NCBI GenBank assembly: GCA_022494885.1
Contig: JAGVSM010003694.1
Span: 91,366-155,365, forward strand
Direction of reading: 5' to 3'
Source of the DNA: Micrasema longulum
Lineage: Eukaryota > Arthropoda > Insecta > Trichoptera > Brachycentridae
DNA: 64,000 nt
This document shows, in pieces, positions 54,046-64,000 of the stretch. The notes beneath the pieces were generated by a model, which made no database searches, had not been told where the DNA came from, and saw nothing but the letters and a program-made list of their open reading frames with translations. Numbering within the stretch: the first letter of the stretch is position 1; every line of letters starts with the position of its first letter. The translations under genes were made by a program, and so were the position numbers.

Positions 54046-55084
54046 AAAAATGAAAAAAATGAGTAATGCATCCGTAAACAGATTATTTACTTTGTCTGTT
54101 GGCTTAAAAGCGTTTGATTATCGACAAATTGACATGTGTTAGAAATCGGTTACACTTTTTTCTTCCTGTAAAAATTCTGCTTACTGGAATGGGCGGTGAA
54201 CAGATAAGGACATCCGGTTTGACATGCAGCCACCCACTCATCCCTTCCCTTGAAACGGAAGGCGAGAATTGATAATATTATTTCATTATAAATTATGATT
54301 TTATTGTTCAAGGTAGGTACGTTGACTCGACAAATTATTGAACGTTCATTGTTTGATCTAAGGAGTATGTAAATAATTTTTGTGGATATTATGAATCGTG
54401 TAGCTAAGTTAAGAGAAAATGCGGCTTAACTTTTTTTATACAAACGTATTCGCAAATTTTCTCCTTGGATAATGGCACTAGAGCAATTTTTTTTTTACAC
54501 TCTTTATATATTTACCATTGGCGTGTCTTTATTGTTTTGCTTTTTCGATTAGTTGTTACTTACTCTTTCTAAAATAAAACATCAAAATCGGTTCAGTTTC
54601 GAAGTGCGAAAAACGGGATAGCGAAACGTCGATTTTGTTCATTTCTGCTGGCCAAAATTAGCCGTCGGTCATGCAGTTGTCTTTTTGCATTGCAGCGGGG
54701 AGGCATTTGTGAGAGAGTGACAGAAAGACAATGTTCAAATACCTAATCGTCAAAATTCTTACCTCTTTTGTTCGAATTTTGATTTTTTTTCTTAACAAAT
54801 ATTTTTACCTCTATTACCTTTAGTATTTTTTTTACCGGGTTATTATTATAAATTAGAATTTTCTAACATTGCTTTTTTTCTAAACTATAGTTTGATTTTT
54901 TCCTTGTCCTGGTATTATGATCATGTTCTATTTGGCGTATATTTTTTTTTTTTTATAAAATTATGTGTTTTTTTGGAGTCAATAATTTTATACACATATA
55001 CTCGTATCATGGTCTTATAAAATATTATTTTTCGTTATGTTAGTTATTTAAAAAAAGGATTATTTGATTATTCCTATTTGCTCT
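54046..55084. other. No gene seen; possible retroelement end
   Basis: 54180-54260 is GC-richer and unique. 54570-54620 (atcaaaatcggttcag) is a phrase I associate with the 3' part of some insect retroelements, but no frame or tail supports it here. T-rich from 54780. Confidence 0.3.
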
Positions 55085-55190
55085 ATTATTGCTATATGCT
55101 TGTTAAAATAAATATGATGCTGCTGAGAATATGAGAGTCTTGGCTCTTGGCATTTACAGAGCTAATGATCTGTCATCGGCTGGGTCGGCT
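55085..55190 (-). repeat. Family F scrap, copy F6
   Basis: gagagtcttggctcttgg then tttacagagctaatgatctg and tcatcggctgggtc, a short diverged version of the family F arm, minus orientation. Confidence 0.4.
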
Positions 55191-55789
55191 TCATCTTTAT
55201 TTTATTTGATTTGGATAACCAACAGTTCTACATATTTATAGTAATAACACTGAGAATATTGCATGGGCTCAGAACTAATAAAGAGGTTTTTACAACATGA
55301 AAAAAAAAAAATTTAATATCAATCCTGTCATGGAAAATCCAGATTTTTACGAAATGGTTTTGGAAATAGCCGAAATACTGTATAATATTTTATTTAAATA
55401 TGTTTTAAAAAATAAGGTAGATAGATAATGATAAATATATAGTGAGTTTTATATACCTTACCTAAGTCATGGGTTTAATATTTAAATTGTGAGTATGATG
55501 TGCATATTTTAGTTTTTTTTATAAAAGTCATTATTGATTTTTGTTGTTGTTGGAAAGTTGTTTTTTTTTGTATGACTTTGCTGTTTTGTAAACAAATAAA
55601 TTAACTAAGTAAAGTAAACCAAATCCGAACTTGATGAAAATTATGTTACTTACATATTATATTAACATTATTCTTGCGAGTTGAATATAATATAATATAA
55701 ATTATTATTTTTAAAAGATTTGAGATGAAATAATTATACAGATTACTCTAGAAATATATTATATTATATTTACACGATAAAAGCAACTT
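55191..55789. other. No gene seen
   Basis: A/T-rich spacer. Confidence 0.4.
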
Positions 55790-56104
55790 TGGTTTTTATG
55801 CCCCAATGTCCAGAATGTGTGGATTAGTCAATTCATCACACGACTTGGAATTCTTTGGGATAGATCTTCCGGCTTTTCGTAGATCTCTTCGCGACGAAAC
55901 AGTGTGGGATGAAGTTGGATTGGCATGGTTTAGAAGTCTGAGGTCTTTCGTTTTTATGAATATATTGTATATAATCATTGTTTTGCCCTTGTTTGTCTTT
56001 GCTAAATAGTTTTGTGTTCTTTTTGTTCAGTTTCTTGAATTTATGTTTCTTCATGTAACTGTTGTAATGGGCTCAGGCCGTATATATAATAAATAAATAA
56101 ATAA
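55790..56104 (+). mobile_element. LINE-n 3' end with (AATA)n tail
   Basis: The 55806-56009 frame reads SRMCGLVNSSHDLEFFGIDL and FRRSLRDETVW, which looks like the last part of a non-LTR polyprotein. It is followed by a hairpin GGC-TCAG-GCC (56070-56079), gtatatata and an AATAAATAAATAAAT run (56087-56104). The hairpin-plus-tail order is the same as in LINE-j. A 60- to 70-codon minus-strand frame here is a shadow. Confidence 0.5.
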
Positions 56105-56689
56105 AACAAAACAAAAAACTGTCATTTTTATTTTAAATATTTAAACTCGAATGTTCATTATATAACAGTGTAAGACACGCACAATACCTCGTGTCTCTTT
56201 TGGGGAAGTATTGCGTAAATTATGATACATACATTTAAGTGTTAGTTGTCAATATAAGTTATGTCCGTTTTTCATCAAATTCAAAAATATGCACCAAAAG
56301 TAAAACAAAATCGCAAAAATCATTCGAAAGAAATTGTTTGCTCTATAAGATTTTGTTTTATATTTGTATAGAAAAATATATTATTGACTAATTTGTCCTC
56401 TTTTTCTCTTCATTTTCACGGATATAATTTACGTTAACACCTAATATGTACATTTCATAAGTAGTTAATAAAAAATTCTAAAATTTTTGTAAATTGAATT
56501 AATTTAGTTAACAAAATAAATCTTTTATATGATCGATTCTGAATGATATTCCTTCAGCCTTAACGGCAATGAATTCAAGTTTTGTTAAGGACCCGAAATA
56601 TCCTTTAATACAAAATGTCTTCCTTCAAAATTGACCACACACTTAAGCAAATTTCTCGATACTTGATTCAATGTGGATATTTAAGTTGA
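56105..56689. other. No gene seen
   Basis: A/T-rich DNA. Confidence 0.4.
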
Positions 56690-56962
56690 TGTAAGTCGAG
56701 GCAGCATCCTTCCCAAGACTTCGACGCTGAGATCTCGGGAACTTTAAACTCAGTTTTCACTTACGTAGTTACCGCTTGTTTGACTACAAGTTTGCCCAAT
56801 TTGGTTTTGGTCAATAGCCACGTTAATGCCAACCTTTTGGTCAGCGCTGAGCTTAAACAGAAAGCTCGGGATGGCTTTGAAGGCATCTTAGATAAACTTC
56901 TTGGTGCTCAGTTTTACGTTCCAATTTGCTGGTTTTCAATTACTCTTGGTCCAAATTTGTGA
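56690..56962 (+). CDS. Unidentified open frame, possible pseudogene or element piece
   Basis: A frame of about 90 codons with a balanced residue mix (for example NLVLVNSHVNANLLVSAELK, GFEGILDKLLGAQFYVPICW), unusual among the chance frames here, in a GC-balanced patch. There is no start ATG in context. The minus strand is also partly open with a protein-like stretch (KRLALTWLLTKTKLGKLVVK), so the coding strand is uncertain. I recognise no family. It may be an unlisted transposon fragment or a relic exon. Confidence 0.2.
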   Translation, partial: CKSRQHPSQDFDAEISGTLNSVFTYVVTACLTTSLPNLVLVNSHVNANLLVSAELKQKARDGFEGILDKLLGAQFYVPICWFSITLGPNL

Positions 56963-57184
56963 TACTTAGGTCGATGTAGGTACTTCAGTATCTCCATATT
57001 ATCACATATGAAGACTACAAGGAATGTTTATATTATTATATATTATGAAGGACAATCAATAAAAAACCATTGCGGTGAAAACTAAAGTAAAATTCGTGAA
57101 ATTGTGAAATAAGTTGTAACATATAACATATAAAATCAATTATTTCAAAAATACAGTCTTGTTTATTTTTTTATTTATATCCCT
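56963..57184. other. No gene seen
   Basis: A/T-rich spacer. Confidence 0.35.
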
Positions 57185-57370
57185 ACAGAGATGAGGTAGA
57201 ATTTTTTCAAATTCAAGGTTCAGGATTATGGATATTCGAGCGTTTACATGGCTTATGACCTGTCATATATAAAAAAATAAATAAATAAAAAAATAAAAAA
57301 ATATAAAAAATAATAAAAAAATATATACCTACTCCCGTCTTGGGAGAAAATCCAGATTTGTGTGCAGGTA
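57185..57370. repeat. Family F, copy F5 with internal A-rich expansion
   Basis: 57187-57272 is a minus-orientation arm (cagagatgagg, catggcttatgacctgtc). An (A)nT-rich run (57273-57325) replaces the interior. 57330-57370 (cccgtcttgggagaaaatcc) resembles the unit's other end as in F1 (ctccctagggagaaaatct). A deleted or rearranged copy. Confidence 0.5.
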
Positions 57371-57427
57371 CACGAACCAAAAAATGTGTTTATTTTTAGT
57401 AAATATGATACTGGTAATGTTTAAATT

Positions 57428-57695
57428 ATTCCCGAAGATATCATCATCAAACCCTAATACGCACTAGATACTGTATAGAGCCCAGCATTCGAGCAGTGTA
57501 TCTCGATCATGTGTTTGGGAAAGGTAAGGTGATTATTCTTAGGTTTTATATGCCAATCAAAGAAGAGTAAAATATTGTACTTTAAAAAAACCTTATGAGC
57601 AAATATTTCATATTGAGTATCCCAGAAATCGAGCCAAAGACTTTAAGCATGGTAGGTAATCGCGCAAACCACTTACCTACGAGAAAGACTTTTCT
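57428..57695 (-). mobile_element. SINE-B, diverged
   Basis: Minus-strand: tail atatcatcatcaaaccctaa, body aggtaaggtgattattcttag, head with AAATCGAGCC (mutated box B) and atggtaggtaatcgcgcaa. About full length. Confidence 0.65.
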
Positions 57696-59039
57696 CCACT
57701 AGATTTTCTTAACCAGAATTTTAACCTCTGAGTAGCCAAGTTGAAACTACTTGTCCGGGTCCCCGACTGCAATGTGAAGTTAATAGATTCATCTTCAATA
57801 GCCTATAAAGTAAAATAAATATTTCGATACAAAAATGTACATATTTTTTGTTTTATCTTGTTAAAATAGAGTTCAATTACTATGTTACTTACACATATTT
57901 TCATTTTTTATACAAATAATCTATTTTACTTTTGTTAACTTCCCGTTGTAACCGGGGCCCAGGAATTCGATCATATTTCATACAAAGGATTGTTTACTTT
58001 ATCTGCCCAGTCACTAAATAAATGTTTACATTAATTGTTACTAACATGTATTACATGCATACATATTTATAGTAATTATTCCCAAATGATCACATTTAAA
58101 AATACTAACCGAGACAAATTATTTTTATGTTGAATTATATTAAATGTTGTCGCATATAATTAAGTCTAGATTTTTATGATATCTCATTATAAAAAGGGGA
58201 TTTTTTTTAGTTTTATTTCAACAAATAATTAATACAAACAATTTACACATTTAGTCCTTCTGAATTAAATTAAGGTAATTAAGTCAGTGGGTGCTTATAA
58301 CTAAGATCTAATAACGATTAAATACATCCACACATTTAATCACTTAATTAATTTAAAATAAATTTTGATTAAACGAAAATACATAATATACATATATGCC
58401 AAAATTATGTACAAGAAAAGGAATGATGAACTTAAAAACAAAATGATCTAAATCTAAAATAAAACTCAATAAATAAAAGCACGTCCCAAAGCCAGATCTT
58501 TAGTACTCGTCTCTTTCTTGTGTATGAAGACTTTTTATTTTTTAATGGGAGCATCTTATAAATTGTATTTATCATATTTATTTATGAATTTTGAGACAAG
58601 TTCGCCTGCATTAATAAACCTAGTTATATATATGCTCTAATTTATTTTTATATTCATATAGAGACGCATGTTGAGAAACCAGCTTACACCATAATAAAGA
58701 CTTAGCGGACAAAATATTTACAGATCTATACAAAATTGATATTGGAATATTATGTCGTTGAAAGTAAAATATAAATGTTTTCCATCACTGTTTTAATATG
58801 TATCAACCATAATAATTCATATAAATATTTGTTTTGAGTCACACAAAATACTTTAAGCCAAAATAGCAATTAACCGTCATTTTCTCATAGTTGAGACGAT
58901 TTTCTAAAACACATTTGAATTTGTTTATTTAGCCTTTACCCTGGATTAATTATACAAAAGTGGTACTGTATAAATCACCTAGTTGTATTATTGTAGTTTT
59001 ATTGAACAGCCTTGAATAATCCTGTTTTTCCAAAATATC
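57696..59039. other. A/T-rich, no gene seen
   Basis: Featureless apart from GC-richer spots near 57740 and 57940. Confidence 0.4.
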
Positions 59040-59400
59040 TCTTAATATTTAATGCCGGTACACACGTCGCCATTTTGCATTCGGCCACGGCTCGTGAACA
59101 CGAAACGCTAATGACTTAACGTTTACATTAGACACAAAGTCCTTGAGACTCCGGGCCTTAAGATATCGGAAGGTGGGGTGGGCTGTTGCTAAGGGTGGGG
59201 TTGGGGAGGTTGAGTGGACAAGGTGTTTAAAGTTTCAGGCAGAGTTAAAAGCCTTCGCGACCAAACTAAGCGTGGCTAAGTAGTCTCGGGCGGACTTCAG
59301 CTTTGAAATCCATAACTCTTTGGATCCCGGATACTTAATTTATTGCCGTTCTGGAAAAAACCGTTACGAACCTGCAAAATGCCGCATTTTCCAAATAGAT
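59040..59400. other. GC-balanced unique island, purine-rich part
   Basis: Unique sequence with a G-rich run (aaggtggggtggg ... gggtggggttggggagg, 59170-59210) that could form a G-quadruplex: tracts GGGG, GGG, GGGG, GGGG within about 40 bases. No ORF. Possibly regulatory. Confidence 0.35.
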
Positions 59401-61139
59401 GGAAAACGGTTCTTTGTAATATTTGATTAAAATGAAATAAACTCATTTAATTGATGTAAATATGAGCTATAAATATCGACAGCTTTAACTGACAAGTATT
59501 AAAATAATGAAAAGAAGCCATTTAAATTTTCTAATTAACTAGAATTCATGTAAAGTTATAAAAATTATAATTTGAACAATTTAGCGTAACGCCCATACGA
59601 TAATGTAGGGTGGTTATACATTCACGTCGTTTTTTTCTTACATAAACAACAATTTAGAAAATTATGGCGTTGTTATATCAAATAATCATAAATTCAATGA
59701 AGTATCATTATTTCACCGGAACGGCACGGCGGCAAAACATATTTATTTCCTACGGAATATCAACAGCAAAGTTTTTAACTACTCATGAAATAAACACAAA
59801 TATTCACCGAAATACATTTCTTACATAAATTTAAATGGATTTTTGCACTAGCATTTAAATTGCAGCATCAGCGATCATGTTTAATAAACATCAAAGAAAA
59901 ATTATTAATAATTAAACATACTTGTTCACCATGAGGCGAATTATTGTCTGAGGATAATTACTAATTCGAAAATAAATACTCGTTCTGGATTCTGATTTTT
60001 TTTCGCACAGGGAACTGAATTCTTTAAAATATATATAAAATTATTTTCATCTAATAACATTTAATGACTCATAGAACACATTATAAACAGTTGTAGACAT
60101 CAAATCTCACCTGTTCAATGATTTTTTTGCATGATCTGATTTAAGGTTTATTTTTTTATTTTATTCGCTTTAGTATGGTCATAATTTCTTAACTTTTTTC
60201 AAAATATCGTATTTTTAATCTATGTTTTAATATCGTTCTAAGCATTTGTAGTATAAAACTAACACAGATAAACAAGTGTTGTATAAAAGTCAGTGAAATA
60301 TCATCTTAATCATCTTTAACAGCTTGCCGCAGAAGTTCAGGGAAACAAAACATAAAGACTTAATTTTTTTTTTTAAATGGATAGTGAACCTTTCGGAGCC
60401 GCTTGTGGAGAATATGATTTATAATGTATTGCGAAAATTTCCTACTGAATAAACTGAACAACTGTTATTCCTGCCTAAAGTCTAGTTAAGCTAGTGAGGC
60501 AAGAAATATTTGAAAAAATACTGAATAATGATAAAATAAATTCATGTTTTAATTGAATAATTTGGTGCCTGAAGGTGTTGTGATATTTAGCCATTCAATG
60601 CTAACTAACTGAACACATCTGCGCAAACACAGGATTAAGGAGGCCGGCGGCCGCTGGACCGTGTATCTATGTTTAATTTGCACCCAACAAGAAGATGGTC
60701 ACTATATATTTTTAGATTAGTGGGTGACTTGGTGATGTTTGAGCAACTGTGTTCCCTCTACGCTGCTTGTGTACAAGTGGAAAGGGGTTAGTGGTCATCT
60801 TAGGTGAAATTAGGAGTTGATGCGATGGTTCTCAATATTTGGGGCAATATTAAGACAAGTTTAATATCGTCAGCAACATCTTTAAATGCTGCATGGTGCC
60901 AGAAACTAAGCGTAGAGTGATAAACACAGAAATAATAAATTATGCTTTTGTTTTCGCAAGTAAACTACGTTTTTTTAGTTTTGACCACGTTTAATTAAAA
61001 ATTATTCACCAGAGACTAGGTTTCGTCGTGACCGACAACGTTAATTCCTGATTTTACTTGTATATAACATAATAACCTATACCTTATTAACGTTGCATAT
61101 TCATATTGTCAATGTGAGTCATTTAGCTTCCAAAATGTT
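59401..61139. other. No gene seen
   Basis: A/T-rich; 60610-60900 is GC-richer (gaggccggcggccgctgg at 60639-60656) but has no frame or repeat relative. Confidence 0.35.
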
Positions 61140-61842
61140 TTGATTTTTGATACATAATTCTAAACGCTTCGCAGAATTGAACACCATCGAACTTTTGTAT
61201 ACAACTTTAATGCGTAGTATTCTGGAGAGTAGTGCGGTGGTGTGGGGGGCTGAAGAAGCCGTTTACTAACTAATGGTTGAGAAAACACAAAATAAATTTC
61301 TTCATTACCTCTACATGAGAAATTGTGCATACTACCCATTGCAGTACCTATCATTGTTCCTTTTGGGTTTGCTTGGTATCACAAATTTGCAGGCCAGAAG
61401 AAGCATAGTCTTGCTTATGATAGCTTTAAACTTCTGAACGGGTTAGTTTATAATCCAAACATTTTGGAGCGCATATAATTATATGTTCCGAGCAACTATT
61501 TAAGAACTAGGCAACACAGGCAATTTGCTTTTCCAGAATGCAAGAAAAACTTACCGTTGTTGATGCCTGTGGGGAGAATGATTGGTCTGTTGAACAGCCT
61601 ACCGAGGCAGTTGGGTCTTTTTTATTCTGGGATTACCAGTTTTATACTCTTCCTCTTTAACTATATATCATAATGCGTATTAGTGACTTATTCGTCTTCG
61701 TTTACTATTGTTTTAATGGACTTTAATCATAATATAATCTTTTGTGCTTTTTTATCACGTTTTTTTTTAGATACCTAATTATACCATTTTTATACTATGT
61801 AATTGACAGAAGTGCTGTATTGTACAAATAAATAAATAAATA
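61140..61842 (+). mobile_element. LINE-o 3' half, RT C-terminal region
   Basis: Plus-strand frames in order: ELLYTTLMRSILESSAVVWG, then EKTQNKFLHYLYMRNCAYYP and FLLGLLGITNLQARRSIVLL. After a frameshift come SFKLLNGLVYNPNILERI, YVPSNYLRTRQ and LLNSLPRQLGLF. It is the complete post-palm region of a Jockey-type RT (Y-x-x-L-x-R-S-x-L-E-x-x-[AS]-V-V-W, EK-x-QN-x-FL, L-L-N-x-L-P). The tail (AATA)n lies at 61829-61842, preceded by the hairpin ACAG-AAGTG-CTGT (61808-61820). The minus-strand 64-codon frame is a shadow. Confidence 0.75.
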
Positions 61843-62634
61843 ACTTTAAACTAGGTTGTAGTCTCGTACTAGTGTTGTGAACTCACGTATCAAATCACAC
61901 TTAACCACAACCCGTTTTCCATTGTTCCAATAATTTACGACCTTGAAAAAATGGTCTAAAAATTTAGATATTTTGGTAAATAATCAGACGTCAAATATTT
62001 ATTTGAAAAATCTTTTTTTTGTCAGTCAACATGATAAACAATTTATCAAGACTATGCAATTATTTTTTAATGCTAAAATGTACAAACTTTTGCAGCATAT
62101 TATAAAGGCAAAAAGAAGGTCAAAGAGGTGTTGGAAGAAAAAATATCTTATAGCTCCGAAACATAAGAGACTGGATGGATAATGGAACGATCTAGGTACT
62201 GTTTAGAGCTACTCAGGAAAGGACAAATAAATACTCGCATGTGGTAGTCGAAGTCAAAGGGACCTGCCATGATGCACAAAGAAGAACAAAAAGTCAATAC
62301 GGAATTAATAAGTTAATAATTTAAAACAAATACTGTCCATGCAATTAGTTATAACTTTTTTTACCCTATTTTACAATTCAAGATTACCTCTTACACTGAT
62401 GACATGTATCAAACAATGAACATTATGTTTTAATTTATTTTATGGAGAGTTTTAATTATTTAAATCTTCGCACAAATAAAAAACTTTAAGCTCCCTCCTA
62501 AAACGTTAATATTACTATGGATAAATTTCGCAAGAGGTTTGATATGAAAACATATTGCCGAATAAAATATATCATAAGCTGTCAGCAGAAAAAAATGTCG
62601 ACAATTCTCTTGTCATATTACACGTGTATGATTT
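61843..62634. other. No firm gene; one lysine/arginine-rich frame
   Basis: A 79-codon plus-strand frame (61943-62182) ends with RRSKRCWKKKYLIAPKHKRL, faintly like the N-terminal basic part of a PIF/Harbinger transposase. Without the DDE region this cannot be supported. Otherwise A/T-rich. Confidence 0.25.
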
Positions 62635-63070
62635 ATGGTCCTCAGGATGGGTGACGTCACGAGACTAAGGGAACGCTGATGCTGCTACATTAAGTGGAGG
62701 AAATGTTCCCACTAGGGTTTCTCTTGGGGAAACATCTTCAGATAAAGTAGTCTAATCGTGATTGAAGACAGTTCCGTCCATGTGAATACTGAATATTCAG
62801 AGTCTGTCATAAACGAGGCATCGAGATATTAAAATCGATTCTGCTCGATGCGTATCGGTCGTTTTGCAAAGTGGCAGACCATTTATCTTGGTGACCCGAA
62901 ATAGTTACCTACTTAGCGGAGAGTATGTCACGCTAACTGCTCTATTTTTTTAATAGATAGGCTTTTTATGTCGTCTGGGTCCGGTCGGATAAAGAAAACA
63001 GTTATGTCTGTTTAATTTAACTAGAATCTTAGAGGAATGTTGTCGACTCGAATCTACGTGCATCGATTGG
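62635..63070. promoter_or_regulatory. GC-balanced unique island with a full CRE palindrome
   Basis: Contains TGACGTCA at 62652-62659, the complete cAMP-response element bound by CREB/ATF-type bZIP factors, plus GAATACTGAATATTC (62785-62799), an AT-rich imperfect palindrome, and AAAATCGATTCTGCTCGATGC near 62831. No repeat relatives in the window. Candidate enhancer; function inferred from motif only. Confidence 0.35.
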
Positions 63071-63099
63071 TTTAACAGTGTTATTTTCTTATAAAAATA

Positions 63100-63260
63100 A
63101 ATAAACTGCTTTTTGCTAATATATTTTTAAACGGTTTTTTAGAATAAATGTTATAAAAACAAAAAACACTATTATATAAACAAACAAACAAAAATCATAA
63201 ATGCATGACCTGTGTAAGGGTATACATTAAAAAAAATCACTAAAGGCTACTGGAAGAATA
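63100..63260 (-). mobile_element. LINE-g 3' end relic, weak
   Basis: aaatgcatgacctgtgtaagg followed by gtatac (63198-63224) repeats the loop block of LINE-g (ggcatgacctgt). The CCCACA stem side is lost. No tail clearly visible. Confidence 0.3.
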
Positions 63261-63493
63261 CATTATATAAAAAAATAAAAAGTGTAATTATTAAAGTGTA
63301 TGTTAAAGAATATGAAAAATAAATTACATGCTTTACATGAAAAAATAAGCTTTTTCAACATGAATCAAAACACTTTCAAATAATTCATAGAATGCGTTGA
63401 ACAGTTATGGAGCTATGAAAAATTATTCTGTTTTTACATAGTTTCAAAAGTTTTAATACGAATAGTAATTATTTTTTGTGTGATCTCGTTTAA
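63261..63493. other. No gene seen
   Basis: A/T-rich spacer. Confidence 0.35.
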
Positions 63494-63605
63494 GTTGGAT
63501 TCGTTGCAGCGTTTTAACTACCATTGCAGGAGCCATCTTCAGGGTAAACAGAGTAAAAACTGAAGGCTCCTGCAATGGTAGCCGAAACGTTGGAACGCAT
63601 CCAAC
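63494..63605. repeat. Near-perfect inverted repeat with hammerhead-like arms
   Basis: The left arm 63494-63543 and right arm 63560-63605 are reverse complements over about 46-49 bp with few mismatches (accattgcaggagcc / ggctcctgcaatggt is perfect), loop about 16 bp. Each arm, read 5' to 3' toward the outside, has the CTGAAGATGGCTCC ... AGCCGAAACGTTG order: core, stem II GGCT/AGCC and GAAAC. The minus arm keeps CTGAAGA but has lost GAAAC; the plus arm keeps GAAAC but has a 2-base deletion in the core. It is a head-to-head pair of PLE-type terminal repeats. Confidence 0.65.
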
Positions 63606-63705
63606 ATACACGTAATTACTCAAAAAGATACATTTATTTACGATACTAATTTTAATATGTAATATGAGTTGTTGTGCGTCTTTATTTTTAAAATTTAAAA
63701 ATTAC

Positions 63706-64000
63706 TAGCGGACCCGACAGACGTTGTTTTGCCCAAACGTTGGCTTGCCTGTTATTACATGGGAAAAAAGACTTTTTATAATAAGCAAGTACCTAGGTAC
63801 TTTTTTGTGATTTAATTTCAAAACTTAAAATTGTTGATATTCAATTATTGAATTTCAGTAGGTACCTAGGTTCTTGTTTATGATTGAATTCCAAAACAAA
63901 AAAAATATTTTTTCAAATACGGCATTCTTTTCGCAAACGTCAAACTTCGGTCGTTTCACCAACAAAGGGGTGTACTTATGTAGGAATACGATTTTTAAAA
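63706..64000 (+). mobile_element. Possible retroelement start at window end
   Basis: ctagcggacccgacagacgt (63708-63727) followed by tgttttgccc is a phrase I associate with a widespread family of insect repeats. No frame follows before the window ends, and the palindrome AAGTACCTAGGTACTT (63786-63801) is repeated in part at 63859-63871 (gtaggtacctagg). Confidence 0.3.

Noticed and set aside
61943..62182. PIF/Harbinger transposase N-terminus
   Set aside because: Only a basic stretch with one W is suggestive; no DDE motif or helix-turn-helix can be read.
1..64000. CRISPR array, bacterial operons, prophage
   Set aside because: No regularly spaced direct repeats, ribosome-binding sites or bacterial gene families; the sequence is eukaryotic.

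Overview
The window looks like eukaryotic nuclear DNA from an arthropod, most likely an insect. It is very A+T-rich, bacterial-type genes are absent, and it is full of decayed non-LTR retrotransposon tails ending in (AATA)n, tRNA-derived SINEs, short inverted-repeat elements and one Penelope-like element (PLE). The C-terminal signatures of the LINE family called LINE-b here (for example LRWFGHVERM and a GRPRKTWHDQ block) are of a type I associate with insect retrotransposons. I cannot fix the order. No host protein-coding gene is convincingly present, so the window reads as an intergenic or intronic desert in which nearly all coding signal is transposon debris.

Layout. 1-6 kb holds two LINE scraps and long A/T-rich stretches. 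6-15 kb holds a foldback repeat (family F), an 85-bp tandem duplication, several SINE-B copies (some split by later insertions), a LINE-b fragment and a MITE-like repeat (family R). 15-22 kb continues with SINE-B, two more R copies and a LINE-c tail. 22-29 kb has SINE-A copies, one inserted in a PLE terminal-repeat relic, a 102-bp terminal-inverted-repeat element, and LINE-d, LINE-b and LINE-f remnants. 30-38 kb has LINE 3' ends with hairpins, two head-to-head PLE repeat pairs, and the best-preserved LINE (32333-33545, with the RT FADD box). 38-48 kb mixes GC-richer unique islands with LINE and SINE debris. 48-54 kb has two arrays of family F and the PLE at 50848-51960. 54-64 kb is mostly unique A/T-rich DNA with a few LINE and SINE remnants and a near-perfect inverted repeat at 63.5 kb.

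The most interesting content is in the PLE system. The PLE copy keeps the RT catalytic FVDD box and a GIY-YIG endonuclease domain in one reading frame, interrupted by three stop codons. Its 3' region folds on paper into a type I hammerhead ribozyme: a CUGAGGA core, a 7-bp stem II, GAAA, a tiny stem III, a GUC cleavage site and a two-part stem I. At least seven other places carry decayed versions of the same CUGANGA-stem-GAAAC arrangement. Three of these are inverted pairs, with the left arm on the minus strand and the right arm on the plus strand. The second notable signal is a small hairpin just before the A-rich tail in several unrelated LINE 3' ends. In one family its stem changes sequence while pairing is kept and its loop is conserved.

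Between the transposons lie GC-balanced unique islands (for example 8820-9480, 12120-12480, 29440-29880, 39480-39815, 52190-52445, 62635-63070). They resemble conserved non-coding or enhancer DNA, and two share the octamer GATAACAG. All family names (LINE-a and so on, SINE-A/B/C, F, R, X) are labels for this window only. They rest on reading repeats against each other, not on any database search.
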